DNA of 34,093 bases from positions 1-34,093 of the forward strand of contig JBDIBB010000036.1 in NCBI GenBank assembly GCA_039812685.1. The letters are read 5' to 3'. Positions 1-11,245 of the stretch are shown here, piece by piece. Within the stretch, counting starts at the first letter, position 1; each line of letters opens with the position of its first letter. Both the position numbers and the translations under genes were made by a program. The notes beneath the pieces are model-generated. The model was not told the origin of the DNA. It was given only the letters and a program-made list of their open reading frames with translations, and did no database searches. This stretch comes from JBDIBB01 sp039812685. GTDB lineage: Bacteria > Acidobacteriota > Vicinamibacteria > Vicinamibacterales > JAFNAJ01.

Positions 1-1
1 G

Positions 2-433
2 CGCGGGCGGGCTGCCCGCGCGCCCGGGCTGGCGGCGTGGCTGGCCGCCGTGGCGCCGCGCCGCGCGGCGGGCGAGGTGGCCATCGCCCTGGTGAGCGAC
101 GCGCGGATGCGCGCGCTCAACCGTGCCTACCGCGGCGGTGATTACGCCACCGATGTCCTCTCGTTCCCGGCCGATCCGCCGGAGATGGCGGGCGAGACAC
201 GCTCGCTCGGCGACCTGGTGATCGCCACTGGCGTGGCGCGCCGGCAGGCCAAGGCCGCCGGCCATCCGCTGGGCACCGAACTGCGGGTGCTCGCGCTGCA
301 CGGACTGCTGCACCTGCTCGGGTACGACCACGACACGCCGGAGGACAGCGGACGGATGGCGCGCGCCGAGACGCGGTTGCGCCGGAAGGGCGGGCTGGCC
401 GCCGGACTCATCGAGCGGGAGCGGCGTCGATGA
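2..433 (+). CDS. ybeY: Endoribonuclease YbeY (5' truncated by window edge)
   Basis: YbeY is a zinc-dependent single-strand endoribonuclease acting in 16S rRNA 3'-end maturation and late ribosome quality control in the cytoplasm. The frame is open from base 2 to the TGA at 431-433, and the residues before the first ATG (position 50) still look like YbeY N-terminal sequence, so the true start lies upstream of the window. The family motif LNRxYRGxDYATDVLSFP is followed by the zinc-binding H-x3-H-x5-H motif (HGLLHLLGYDH, first His codon at 299-301). The stop overlaps the corC start (ATGA). The family usually sits next to phoH and the corC/hlyC family, which fits. Identity is certain from the motif; only the 5' end is missing. 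Confidence 0.95.
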   Translation, partial: RGRAARAPGLAAWLAAVAPRRAAGEVAIALVSDARMRALNRAYRGGDYATDVLSFPADPPEMAGETRSLGDLVIATGVARRQAKAAGHPLGTELRVLALHGLLHLLGYDHDTPEDSGRMARAETRLRRKGGLAAGLIERERRR

Positions 434-1644
434 GACCGCTGCTGATCTTCCTGCTGGGCCTGTCCGCCATCTACGTGGGAACGGTGCAGGCCGCCTTCTC
501 GTCGATGATGCGCCTGTCGCGCCGCATCATGGCCGAGCGGGCGGGCCGCAGCGACGCGCTCGGCGCGCTGCTCGACAACCCGGCCCGCCTGTTCATCCCC
601 GCCCGCCTGCTGCTGGGGGTCATCGTGATCCTCACCGGCGCGCTGCTGGCGCCGGTGATCGGCGCCCGGTCGCCGCACCACTTCGGGCTGCTGGTCCTGA
701 CCGTGCTGGCCTTCACCATCCTGTGCGAGCACGTCGTACCGTGGGCCATCGTCTCCGGGCGCCCGCAACTGGTGCTCGAGGCGCTGCTGCCGTCCTTCGC
801 ATGGGTGGCCGCGGCGTGCGCGCCGATCACCGGCGCGCTGTGCGCGCTCGCCGAGCGGCACAAGCGCGGACAGGCCGAGGAGCCCGAGGCGGAGGCCGCG
901 GCGGGCGGCGTCGAGAGCCCCACGCCGATCGACCAGGGCGGCGACCACCGGCTGCTCCGATCGATCGTCGGCTTCGGCGATCGTCTGGTGCGCGAGGTGA
1001 TGACGCCGCGCCCCGACATCGTCGCCATCGAGGCCACGGCGACGCTGGCGGACCTGCGCGTCTTCTTCCGCGAGGAGGAGTACTCGCGCATCCCCGTCTA
1101 CAAGGACGACCTCGACAACGTGCTCGGCCTCGTGTTCGTGAAGGACCTGATCCGCACCGATCTGCCGGCGGAGGCGCCGGTCACCGACCTGATGCGGCCC
1201 GCGCACTTCGTGCCCGAGACCAAGCGCGTGCCCGAGATGCTCCGTGAGTTCCAGGGCAAGCAGGTGCAGAGCGCCATCGTCGTGGACGAGTACGGCGGGA
1301 CGGCGGGGCTGGTCACCATCGAGGATCTGCTCGAGGAACTCGTCGGCGAGATCCGCGACGAGTACGACGAGGAGACCGAGCCGATCGCGCAGGACGGCGA
1401 CGGCGCGTTCCTGGTCAGCGGCCGCGTGGGCGTCGACCAGGTGCGGGAGCGGCTCGGCATCGTCATCGAGGGCGAGGGGTTCGAGACCTTCGGCGGGTAC
1501 CTGCTCTCGCACCTCGGGCGTGTGCCCGCCGCCGGCGAGCGCTTTCCGGTGGGCGACCTCGACGTCGAGGTCGTCGAGGCCGATCGCCGCCGCATCCTGC
1601 GCGTGCGCGTCCAGAAGCGCGCCCCGGCCGCCGACGGGGCGTGA
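430..1644 (+). CDS. corC: CorC/HlyC (CNNM-type) transporter with CBS pair
   Basis: A 404-residue membrane protein of the DUF21/CNNM-CBS-CorC_HlyC architecture, implicated in Mg2+/Co2+ efflux. Hydrophobic segments at about residues 3-22, 55-76, 84-105 and 117-140 form the DUF21 domain. The CBS pair follows (VMTPRPDIVAI at about 190 and a second CBS near 250-300 ending TIEDLLEELVGEI), then the C-terminal CorC_HlyC transporter-associated domain. In the DUF21 domain, the usual acidic/proline signature reads CEHVVPWAI, so the Lys normally following the Pro is Trp. The ATG overlaps the ybeY stop by 4 nt, and its own stop overlaps a GTG just upstream of era, so ybeY-corC-era is a coupled operon. Family assignment is firm; the transported ion is inferred from the family. 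Confidence 0.9.
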   Translation: MRPLLIFLLGLSAIYVGTVQAAFSSMMRLSRRIMAERAGRSDALGALLDNPARLFIPARLLLGVIVILTGALLAPVIGARSPHHFGLLVLTVLAFTILCEHVVPWAIVSGRPQLVLEALLPSFAWVAAACAPITGALCALAERHKRGQAEEPEAEAAAGGVESPTPIDQGGDHRLLRSIVGFGDRLVREVMTPRPDIVAIEATATLADLRVFFREEEYSRIPVYKDDLDNVLGLVFVKDLIRTDLPAEAPVTDLMRPAHFVPETKRVPEMLREFQGKQVQSAIVVDEYGGTAGLVTIEDLLEELVGEIRDEYDEETEPIAQDGDGAFLVSGRVGVDQVRERLGIVIEGEGFETFGGYLLSHLGRVPAAGERFPVGDLDVEVVEADRRRILRVRVQKRAPAADGA

Positions 1645-1655
1645 GGCGTCCAGCC

Positions 1656-2543
1656 ATGCGGTCGGGCTTCGTCTCGCTCGTGGGCCGTCCCAACGCCGGC
1701 AAGTCGACCCTGATCAACCGCCTGGTCGGCACCAAGGTGGCCATCGTCTCCGACAAGCCCCAGACGACGCGGACGCGGATCCTCGGGGTGAAGACCACAC
1801 CCGCGGCGCAGGTGGTCTACGTCGACACGCCGGGCATCCACAAGCCCGTGCACCGCATGAACGCCCGCATGGTCGAGGCTGCCGTCGCGACCCTGCGCGA
1901 AGTGGACGTGCTGGTGTGGGTGCTCGACGCCAGCGAACCGGCCGGCGGCGGCGTGCGCCACGTCGGGACGCTGCTGGCGCGCGCCACGCAGCCCGTGCTG
2001 CTGGCCCTCAACAAGATCGATCGCATGGCGAAGCCGGCACTGCTGCCGCTGATCGACTCGGTGCGGCGGCTGCGCGAGTTCGCAGAGATCGTGCCGATCT
2101 CGGCGCTCACCGGCGACGGCGTCGACCGGCTGGAACGCGCCATCCTCGACCACCTGCCCGAGGGCGACGCGCTCTATCCCGAGGACTACCTCACCGATCA
2201 GCCCGAGCGCGTCTACGTATCGGAGGTCGTGCGCGAGAAGCTGCTGCACCGCCTGCGCGACGAACTGCCCTACACGACCGCGGTGCTCGTCGAGCGCTTC
2301 GAGGAACCCGACGACCGCGGGCTGATGAAGGTGGCGTGCGTGATCCTGGTGGAGTCGCCGTCGCAGAAGGCGATTGTCATCGGCCGCGAGGGCGCGATGA
2401 TCAAGGCCATCGGCACCGAGGCACGCGTCGAGCTCGAGGGGTTCTTCGGCTGTCGCCTGTTCCTCGAGCTGCACGTGAAGGTGCGGGCCGACTGGCGCGA
2501 GGACGATCGCGTGCTCGACGAGCTGGGGCTGCGGCGACGGTAG
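1656..2543 (+). CDS. era: GTPase Era
   Basis: Era is a cytoplasmic GTPase that binds the 3' end of 16S rRNA and assists 30S assembly. G1 is GRPNAGKST, G3 DTPG, G4 NKID and G5 SAL. The C-terminal KH domain contains the GREGAMIKAIG loop and the terminal ELHVKV stretch. The length from ATG 1656 is 295 residues, typical for Era, and this start gives the standard MRSGFVSLVGRPN N-terminus with GTGAGG upstream. An in-frame GTG at 1641 overlaps the corC stop (GTGA) and would add five residues; it may serve translational coupling. YbeY and Era both act on 16S rRNA 3' maturation, so the operon is functionally coherent. Confidence 0.96.
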   Translation: MRSGFVSLVGRPNAGKSTLINRLVGTKVAIVSDKPQTTRTRILGVKTTPAAQVVYVDTPGIHKPVHRMNARMVEAAVATLREVDVLVWVLDASEPAGGGVRHVGTLLARATQPVLLALNKIDRMAKPALLPLIDSVRRLREFAEIVPISALTGDGVDRLERAILDHLPEGDALYPEDYLTDQPERVYVSEVVREKLLHRLRDELPYTTAVLVERFEEPDDRGLMKVACVILVESPSQKAIVIGREGAMIKAIGTEARVELEGFFGCRLFLELHVKVRADWREDDRVLDELGLRRR

Positions 2544-2590
2544 CGATCGACGGCGGGCGCCTGTCGCGTCGGCGCCGCCCATGCCCGTGT

Positions 2591-2596
2591 TACCCT
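2591..2596 (+). promoter_or_regulatory. Weak -10-like hexamer upstream of mgtE
   Basis: TACCCT (preceded by GTT) lies in the 141-nt era-mgtE gap, about 90 nt before the chosen mgtE start. It resembles -10 sequences seen before other genes in this window, but no recognisable -35 is present. Inference from sequence only. Confidence 0.25.
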
Positions 2597-2684
2597 GAGC
2601 GGCTGGCCTCCGGCACTCCCGTGCCGGCATGACGACTCCTTCCGCGGCGTGAGGGCTGCCCCTCGCGCCTGGCGCAGGCGGCCG

Positions 2685-4055
2685 ATGACTCCGCATCGCA
2701 AGCTCGACGTCATCCAGGATTCCGTGCAGCGGCTGCTGCGCATGGGCGCGACCGCCAATCTCGCGAACCTGATGCAGAAACAGCATCCCGCCGACCTGGC
2801 GCAGGTCCTGGTGGACCTCGTCGATCGCGACCGGCAGGTCGCCTTCGACCTCCTGATCGAGCGCAACCGCCGCCTGGGCATGGAGGCCCTCAGCGAGCTG
2901 GATCCCGAAGTGGGCGCGCAGCTGCTCGCCGATCGTCCCGCGGAGGAGATCGCCACGCTGCTGCAGGAACTGGAATCCGACGACGCGGCCGCCATCGTCG
3001 ACTACCTGCCCGACGAGCTGTCGACGACCGTGCTCGAGCTGATCACGCACAAGGAGGGCGGCGAGGTCGAGGCGCTGCTCGAGTACGCGGAGCAGACGGC
3101 GGGGCGCATCATGAACCCCAACGTCTTCGCGCTCTCCGAGCAGCTCACCGTCGGGGAGGCGATCGCCGCGCTGCAGGGCTCGCGTGACGTGGAGATGGTC
3201 TTCTACCTCTACGTCATCGACGAGCGCCGGCATCTCGTCGGGGTGATCTCGCTGCGGCGCCTGCTGCTGGTGTCGCCCGAGACGCCGCTGAAGCGGATCA
3301 TGGCGGCCGAGCCGGTGTCGGTGCGCGTCGACACCGATCAGGAGGAGGCCGCGCGGCTCGTCGCCTCCTACAACCTGCTGGCCATCCCCGTCGTCGACGA
3401 GGCCAACAAGCTCGTCGGCATCATCACCGTCGACGACGTGATCGACGTCCTGAAGGACGAAGCCACCGAGGATCTGTATCGCCTGGCGGGTGTCTCCAGC
3501 GACGAGCGTGTCTTCACGCCGCCGCTCGACGCGCTGAAGATGCGCCTGCCGTGGCTGGTGGTGAACCTCGGTACGGCGTTTCTCGCGGCCTCGGTGGTGA
3601 AGGTGTTCGAGGGGACGATCGGCCGCGTCACGGCGCTGGCCGTGTTCATGCCGATCGTGGCCGGCATGGGCGGCAATGCCGCCACACAGACCCTCACGGT
3701 GATCGTGCGCGGCTTCGCGCTCGGGGAACTCACCTGGAGCAACTCCCGCAAGGCGCTCGTGAAGGAGATGCTGGTGGGGCTGGGCAACGGCGTGGGATGT
3801 GGCGCCGTGGCGGCCAGCGTGGCGTGGCTGTTCCAGGGCAATCCGATGCTGGGGCTCGTGCTGGGACTGGCCATGGTGATCAACATGTTCATCGCCTCGG
3901 CGGCCGGCACGCTCGTGCCGCTCGGCCTGCGCGCGGCCAAGGTCGATCCGGCGCTCGCCTCCTCGGTGTTCATCTCCACGCTGACCGACATCTTCGGGTT
4001 CCTGTCGTTCCTGGGCCTGGGCACGGTCTTCGTGCGGTTCCTGCACGTCACGTGA
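2685..4055 (+). CDS. mgtE: Magnesium transporter MgtE
   Basis: MgtE is a homodimeric inner-membrane Mg2+ channel gated by cytosolic Mg2+. The 456-residue product has the MgtE_N superhelical domain (roughly residues 20-130), a CBS pair (about 130-255), a connecting helix, and a C-terminal transmembrane domain of about five helices (from LPWLVVNLGTAFLAA to the end). The membrane part has the family PIVAGMGGNAATQTL signature. ATG 2685 is preferred because it gives a usual-length N-terminus; an in-frame GTG at 2649 would add 12 Arg/Pro-rich residues. It lies in the same orientation between era and recO, with 141 nt upstream. Identification is firm; specificity for Mg2+ is from the family. Confidence 0.94.
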   Translation: MTPHRKLDVIQDSVQRLLRMGATANLANLMQKQHPADLAQVLVDLVDRDRQVAFDLLIERNRRLGMEALSELDPEVGAQLLADRPAEEIATLLQELESDDAAAIVDYLPDELSTTVLELITHKEGGEVEALLEYAEQTAGRIMNPNVFALSEQLTVGEAIAALQGSRDVEMVFYLYVIDERRHLVGVISLRRLLLVSPETPLKRIMAAEPVSVRVDTDQEEAARLVASYNLLAIPVVDEANKLVGIITVDDVIDVLKDEATEDLYRLAGVSSDERVFTPPLDALKMRLPWLVVNLGTAFLAASVVKVFEGTIGRVTALAVFMPIVAGMGGNAATQTLTVIVRGFALGELTWSNSRKALVKEMLVGLGNGVGCGAVAASVAWLFQGNPMLGLVLGLAMVINMFIASAAGTLVPLGLRAAKVDPALASSVFISTLTDIFGFLSFLGLGTVFVRFLHVT

Positions 4056-4098
4056 GGCCGGCGTACGGGCGTGTTTCGTGCGTCGTGGGCCGGGGGAG

Positions 4099-4104
4099 TA
4101 GAAT
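4099..4104 (+). promoter_or_regulatory. Putative -10 element of recO
   Basis: TAGAAT lies in the mgtE-recO gap, 50 nt before the recO ATG. It matches a sigma-70 -10 hexamer at four of six positions and is one of the few AT-containing stretches here. No convincing -35 is seen. Confidence 0.4.
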
Positions 4105-4154
4105 ACGCGGATTGTGCCCGCGCCGCGCCCGGCGCCGCGGGGCTTGCGTGCGAG

Positions 4155-4901
4155 ATGCCGCTCTACCGCGCCCAGGCGCTGGTGCTTCGCACCTACCCGC
4201 TCGGTGAAACCGATCGCATCGTCGTCTTCCTGACGCGTGATCGGGGGAAGAAGCGGGGCGTGGCGAAGGGCGCCCGGCGATCGCGCCGCCGGTTCGGCGG
4301 GGCGCTCGAGCCGCTCACGCGCGTGCGCGTCGAGTACGTCGAGAGGGAATCGCGCGAACTGGTCAGCGTGCACTACGCCGACCCGCTGGCGTCGCCGCTG
4401 CGGGCGGCCAACCCGGAGGCACTCTGGTACGTCGGCTACTTCGCGGAACTGCTCGACGCCTGGTCGCCGGACAACGACGTCAACGACGCGCTGTTCCGGC
4501 TGGGGTGCGCGACGCTCGACGCGCTGGAGGCCGGCGTGCCCGGCACGGCGCTGGCGCGTTGCTTCGAGTACTGGGTCTTGCGGCTGCAGGGCGTCTATCC
4601 GTCGATCGAGGCGTGCGCGGCCTGCGGGACGCGGCTGGCCGGAGCCGGCGCCGTGCTCGATGCCGACCAGCAGCGGCTGCGTTGCCGCGGCTGCGGCGGC
4701 GCGCGGCGGGGCGCGGTGCTCTCGCCGGCGGCACTGGCGTTCCTCACGCGGGCGGCCGTCACCTCGCCGGTGGCCATTGGCGGGGTGCCGCTCGAGGCCG
4801 GTGCCGCGCGGGAGATCGAGCAGGTTCACCGCCGCCTGATGGTGGCGCACCTGGATCGCGAGCCGCGATCGGCCCGGGTGCTGCGCGACATCGGCGCCTA
4901 G
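4155..4901 (+). CDS. recO: DNA repair protein RecO
   Basis: RecO loads RecA onto SSB-coated single-stranded DNA (RecFOR pathway). The 248-residue product starts MPLYRAQALVLRTYPLGETDRIV, the usual RecO N-terminal OB-fold, followed by the helical domain and a zinc site with Cys154-x2-Cys157 and Cys177-x2-Cys180. ATG 4155 gives the family N-terminus; an in-frame start at 4071 would add 28 unrelated residues and precede the putative -10. It is followed after 22 nt by glyQ. The era-recO proximity is a common bacterial arrangement, here with mgtE inserted between. Confidence 0.94.
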   Translation: MPLYRAQALVLRTYPLGETDRIVVFLTRDRGKKRGVAKGARRSRRRFGGALEPLTRVRVEYVERESRELVSVHYADPLASPLRAANPEALWYVGYFAELLDAWSPDNDVNDALFRLGCATLDALEAGVPGTALARCFEYWVLRLQGVYPSIEACAACGTRLAGAGAVLDADQQRLRCRGCGGARRGAVLSPAALAFLTRAAVTSPVAIGGVPLEAGAAREIEQVHRRLMVAHLDREPRSARVLRDIGA

Positions 4902-4923
4902 GCGACAGGAGACGGGATCGGGC

Positions 4924-5826
4924 GTGACGCTGCAGGAACTGATCTTCAAGCTGTCCGAATACTGGAGTTCCCAGGGCTGCCTCGTGCAGCAGCCGCTGGA
5001 CGTCGAGGTGGGTGCCGGGACGATGCACCCGGAGACGTTCCTGCGGGTGCTGGGGCCGCGGCACTGGAGCGTGGCCTACGTGCAGCCCTCGCGCCGGCCC
5101 GCCGACGGGCGTTTCGGCGAGAACCCCAACCGCCTCTACAAGCACCACCAGTTCCAGGTCATCCTCAAGCCGGCGCCCGACGAGGTCCAGCACCTCTACC
5201 TGCAGAGCCTCGAGGCCTGCGGCATCGACCCGCGCGCGCACGACATCCGCTTCGAGGAGGACAACTGGGAATCGCCCACGCTGGGCGCGTGGGGCATCGG
5301 CTGGCAGGTGATGTTCGACGGCCTCGAGATCACGCAGTTCACCTACTTCCAGCAGGCGGGCGGACTCGAGCTGCGGCCCGTCTCGGTCGAACTCACCTAC
5401 GGCCTCGAGCGCCTCGCGATGATCCTCCAGAAGGTCGACAACGTGTACGACCTCGAGTGGGCCGCCGGCGTGACGTACCGCGACGTCCGGCTGCGTGACG
5501 AGGTGGAGCAGTCGCGCTACGCGTTCGGCCAGATGGGATGGCCGGACAGTCAGTTCGGCGCATGGCACCGCGACCTCTTCGAGCGGCACTTCGTCATGGG
5601 GCAGGCGCTGATCGACTGCCGCCTCGTGCTGCCCGCCCTCGAGCAGTGCCTGAAGTGCTCGCACCTCTTCAACGTGCTCGACGCCAGCGGCAGTGTCGGC
5701 GTCACCGAGCGCACCGCCTACATCCTGCGCGTGCGGCAGCTTGCCGTCGCCATTGCCCGCACCTGCGTGGAGGGCGACGCCGGGGCGGACGACGCGCAGG
5801 CCCGCAAGGCGGGCGCCCACGCCTGA
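4924..5826 (+). CDS. glyQ: Glycyl-tRNA synthetase alpha subunit
   Basis: This is the catalytic class II subunit of the tetrameric (alpha2-beta2) bacterial glycyl-tRNA synthetase. The GTG start at 4924 gives MTLQELIFKLSEYWSSQGC, the standard N-terminus, with AGGAGA about 12 nt upstream. Characteristic stretches are VGAGTMHPETFLRVLGP, VQPSRRPADGRFGENPNR and the ELTYGLERL region. The 300-residue length is normal; the last 20 residues are an Ala/Asp-rich tail. It lies 32 nt upstream of glyS, the usual glyQS order. Confidence 0.97.
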   Translation: MTLQELIFKLSEYWSSQGCLVQQPLDVEVGAGTMHPETFLRVLGPRHWSVAYVQPSRRPADGRFGENPNRLYKHHQFQVILKPAPDEVQHLYLQSLEACGIDPRAHDIRFEEDNWESPTLGAWGIGWQVMFDGLEITQFTYFQQAGGLELRPVSVELTYGLERLAMILQKVDNVYDLEWAAGVTYRDVRLRDEVEQSRYAFGQMGWPDSQFGAWHRDLFERHFVMGQALIDCRLVLPALEQCLKCSHLFNVLDASGSVGVTERTAYILRVRQLAVAIARTCVEGDAGADDAQARKAGAHA

Positions 5827-5858
5827 CGCCGCGTCACGGGCGGCCAGGAATCTGAGTC

Positions 5859-8090
5859 ATGGAGAGAGAACTGCTGCTGGAGATCGGGTGTGAGGAGTTG
5901 CCGGCGAGCTGGCTGGTGCCGCTCGCCGATCAGCTCGCGGCCCGCATGAAGGCCCGCCTGGTGGACCTCCGGCTGGCCACCGACGCGCCGATCGAGGCCC
6001 ACGCGACGCCGCGGCGGCTGGCCGTGGTGGCCCCGCGCATCGCCGAGCGTCAGACCGATCTCGATCAGACGCTGAGCGGGCCGCCGGTGGCAGCCGCGTT
6101 CGCGGCCGACGGGCAGCCGACGGCCGCGGCGCTCGGCTTCGCCCGCAAGTGCGGCGTGGAGGTGAGCGACCTCACGCGGCAGGAGACGCCGCGGGGCGTC
6201 TACCTCGCCCACGTGCGCAAGCAGCGCGGTCGCACCGCCGTCGACGTGCTCCCCGATTTGATCGCCCTCGTCCTGCGCGACCTCACGTTCCCGAAGTCGA
6301 TGCAGTGGGACGCGTGGATCGACGATGGCAAGGGGGAGTTCGCGTTCGGGCGCCCCATCCGCTGGCTCCTCTACCTCTACGGCGGCCGGGTGGTCCCATT
6401 CACGATCCGGAGGTCGCCGCTCGCCAGCTCGCCGCTCGTGCAGGACGTGCGCACCGCCGCCATCACCTACGGTCACCGGTTCCTCGCCGTCAGCGGGCGG
6501 CCGGGACGGGCGGTGAAGGTGCGCAGCTTCGCCGACTACCGGGCGCGGCTCGCCGAGCACTTCGTCCTGCTGGAGCGCGCCGAGCGTCACTCGCGCATCG
6601 TGCGCGAGCTCGAGGCCCACGCGCGGCGGCTGGGCGGACGGGTCAGCATGGCCGCGCTCAACCAGTCGGGGACGCTGCAGGAAGTCGCCGATCTCGTCGA
6701 GTACCCCGCGGTCGTCGCGGGCACGTTCTCGCCCGAGTTCCTCTCGCTGCCCGAGGAGGTGCTGACGACGACGATGATCCATCACCAGCACAACGTGCCG
6801 GTGGTCGACGATGCCGGCGCGCTGATGCCGGCGTTCCTGGCGGTGACCAACATCGAGGTGGACGCGCCCCGCAAGATCGCGGTCAATGCCGAGCGGGTGC
6901 TCACGGCGCGGCTCCGCGACGCACGCTTCTTCTGGGATGCGGACCGCACCCATCGGCTCGTGTCGCGCCTGGAGCGGCTCGACACGCTCCTGTTCCACAA
7001 GGCGCTCGGCAGCTACCGTGCGAAGGCGGCGCGGCTGGCGTCGCTGGCGGCGTGGGTGGCGGCCGGGCCCTTCGGCCAGCCCGAGGCCGCCGACGCCGCG
7101 CGGTCGGCGGGCGAGCTGGCCAAGGCGGATCTCGTCACCGACATGGTGCGCGAGTTCACCGAACTGCAGGGCACCATGGGCGGCATCTACGCCCGCGAGG
7201 AAGGCTGGCCCGAGCAGGTGTGGAAGGCGATCTACCACCAGTACCTGCCGCTGGGCGTCGAGGCCGGCGGGCCGCCCACGCGCGAGACGCTGGGCGCCGC
7301 GGCGACCTCCTGGGCGGCCGTGTCGCTGGCCGACAAGATCGACTCCAGCGTGGGGTTGTTCTCGGCGGGCGAGCGCCCGACGGGCACGCGCGATCCGTTC
7401 GGCCTCCGGCGTCAGGTGCAGGGCGCGGTGAAGGTGCTGGTCGATCTGCCCGACATGGTCGGGCTGGAAGCGCCGGTCGACGTGTGGCAGGTGGCGGCTG
7501 CCGCGCTCGGCCTGCTCCGTGGCCGCGAGATGACGCCGGCCGAGGCGGCCGACGAGCCGTGCTGGGAGGAGTTCCGACAGTTCGTCGTCGACCGCGTGCG
7601 CCACCTCTTCACGCAGCGCGGGTTCGCGCCGGGCGAAATCGAGGCGGCCCTGGGCGCCGCCACCGCGGGCCTGGCCCCGCTTGCGGTACGCCGGCGCCTC
7701 GAGGCGCTGCAGGCCATGCGCGGCGCCGAGGACTTCGCGGCGCTGGCGGTGCTCTTCAAGCGCGTGAAGAACATCGCGAAGGAGATCAGCGACGCGCCGC
7801 GTGAACGCTACGACGCCACGATGGATCGGACCCGGCTCACCGAACCCGCCGAGGTGGCGTTGCTGGAGGAATACGATCGCCGCGCGCCGGCGGTGCGCGC
7901 GGCGCTCGACGCCGGGCGGTTCCGGGAGGCGATGACCGACGCCGCCGGGTTCAGGCCGGCCGTCGACCGGTTCTTCACGGAGGTGTTCGTGATGACCGAG
8001 GATGCGGCCGTGCGCACGGCGCGGCTGATGTTGATGGTGACGCTGCGCGACCTCGTGTTGCGCATCGCGGACATCTCGGCGCTGGGCTAG
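5859..8090 (+). CDS. glyS: Glycyl-tRNA synthetase beta subunit
   Basis: This beta subunit supplies tRNA recognition and other accessory parts of the glycyl-tRNA synthetase. The 743-residue product begins MERELLLEIGCEELPASW, the family hallmark, and contains TPRRLAV, the FPKSMQW segment with GRPIRWLL, LQGTMGGIYA and DPFGLRRQ. Its C-terminal region resembles an anticodon-binding domain. It starts 32 nt after glyQ, with AGGAA upstream of the ATG. It is followed by the structured leader of ppdK, not by a simple intergenic region. Confidence 0.97.
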   Translation: MERELLLEIGCEELPASWLVPLADQLAARMKARLVDLRLATDAPIEAHATPRRLAVVAPRIAERQTDLDQTLSGPPVAAAFAADGQPTAAALGFARKCGVEVSDLTRQETPRGVYLAHVRKQRGRTAVDVLPDLIALVLRDLTFPKSMQWDAWIDDGKGEFAFGRPIRWLLYLYGGRVVPFTIRRSPLASSPLVQDVRTAAITYGHRFLAVSGRPGRAVKVRSFADYRARLAEHFVLLERAERHSRIVRELEAHARRLGGRVSMAALNQSGTLQEVADLVEYPAVVAGTFSPEFLSLPEEVLTTTMIHHQHNVPVVDDAGALMPAFLAVTNIEVDAPRKIAVNAERVLTARLRDARFFWDADRTHRLVSRLERLDTLLFHKALGSYRAKAARLASLAAWVAAGPFGQPEAADAARSAGELAKADLVTDMVREFTELQGTMGGIYAREEGWPEQVWKAIYHQYLPLGVEAGGPPTRETLGAAATSWAAVSLADKIDSSVGLFSAGERPTGTRDPFGLRRQVQGAVKVLVDLPDMVGLEAPVDVWQVAAAALGLLRGREMTPAEAADEPCWEEFRQFVVDRVRHLFTQRGFAPGEIEAALGAATAGLAPLAVRRRLEALQAMRGAEDFAALAVLFKRVKNIAKEISDAPRERYDATMDRTRLTEPAEVALLEEYDRRAPAVRAALDAGRFREAMTDAAGFRPAVDRFFTEVFVMTEDAAVRTARLMLMVTLRDLVLRIADISALG

Positions 8091-8203
8091 CCGTCCGGGG
8101 TGGAGGTGCCGCGTCGCACCGAGACGGGTGCGGCGCGGGCGGCCGGCAGGCCGGAGACGGTCGCGTGGGCATCGACGTCCGGGACCGGAGTGGTCCGCGG
8201 GCT

Positions 8204-8215
8204 GGTGGGACCACG
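8204..8215 (+). promoter_or_regulatory. T-box-like core sequence in the ppdK leader
   Basis: GGTGGGACCACG fits the conserved T-box antiterminator core GGUGGNACCRCG at every position, and a hairpin at 8179-8200 sits just upstream, where T-box leaders carry a stem III. The ACG can pair with the downstream CGT (8221-8223), and GGGC (8199-8202) with GCCC (8224-8227), roughly as in an antiterminator. Against it, no Stem I with a specifier loop is recognisable, and the terminator hairpin does not share sequence with the proposed antiterminator. Inference only. Confidence 0.3.
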
Positions 8216-8249
8216 AACCCCGTGCCCCGGCGGGGGCATCGGGCAGGGT

Positions 8250-8272
8250 GCGGGCGGATGCGCCCGCTTTTT
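8250..8272 (+). terminator. Intrinsic terminator just upstream of ppdK
   Basis: GCGGGCG (8250-8256), loop GATG, CGCCCGC (8261-8267) and five T residues (8268-8272) form a perfect 7-bp stem with a U-run. It could end the glyQS transcript, but its place 26 nt before the ppdK ATG argues for conditional termination. Confidence 0.75.
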
Positions 8273-8298
8273 CACTGGAGATTGGAGCAGGCACTGGT

Positions 8299-11172
<2,874 letters not shown>

Positions 11173-11191
11173 CGTCCGTCAGCGAGCCGCG

Positions 11192-11223
11192 GGGCAGGAG
11201 CGCATCCAGGGGCGCTCCTGCCC
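11192..11223 (+). terminator. Strong hairpin after ppdK (no U-run)
   Basis: GGGCAGGAGCG (11192-11202) pairs perfectly with CGCTCCTGCCC (11213-11223) across a 10-nt loop, in the 73-nt gap between ppdK and corA. No T-run follows, so it may end transcription inefficiently, protect the ppdK mRNA 3' end, or shape the corA leader; corA begins 22 nt later. Confidence 0.5.
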
Positions 11224-11245
11224 GCCGACGGCACGGGGCCGCCCC

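Larger units (their letters stand above)
8091..8298 (+). promoter_or_regulatory. Highly structured 5' leader of ppdK, candidate attenuation RNA
   Basis: The 208-nt glyS-ppdK gap holds a series of strong hairpins. They are 8111-8136 (10 bp, one G-U, hexaloop), 8140-8153 (CGGCC/GGCCG), 8179-8200 (CCGGGACC with GGTCC and CGG, one bulge) and 8219-8243 (10 bp, one bulged U). An intrinsic terminator at 8250-8272 comes last. Only 26 nt separate the terminator U-run from the ppdK ATG, and these hold the ribosome-binding site (GGAGCAGG, 8284-8291). There is no room for a separate promoter, so ppdK transcription must pass through the terminator. This layout is that of riboswitches, T-boxes or other attenuators; the ligand is unknown. 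No clear promoter is visible in the gap, so transcripts may come from glyS read-through. Confidence 0.55.

Noticed and set aside
4114..4116. GTG exactly 9 nt after the putative recO -10, as in the leaderless genes
   Set aside because: It is out of frame with recO and opens no plausible protein, so recO is not called leaderless.
1098..4949. Very long minus-strand open frame opposite corC, era, mgtE and recO
   Set aside because: The translation is Arg/His/Gln-rich without domain features, and it lies opposite four clearly conserved genes. It is a by-product of high GC at third codon positions.
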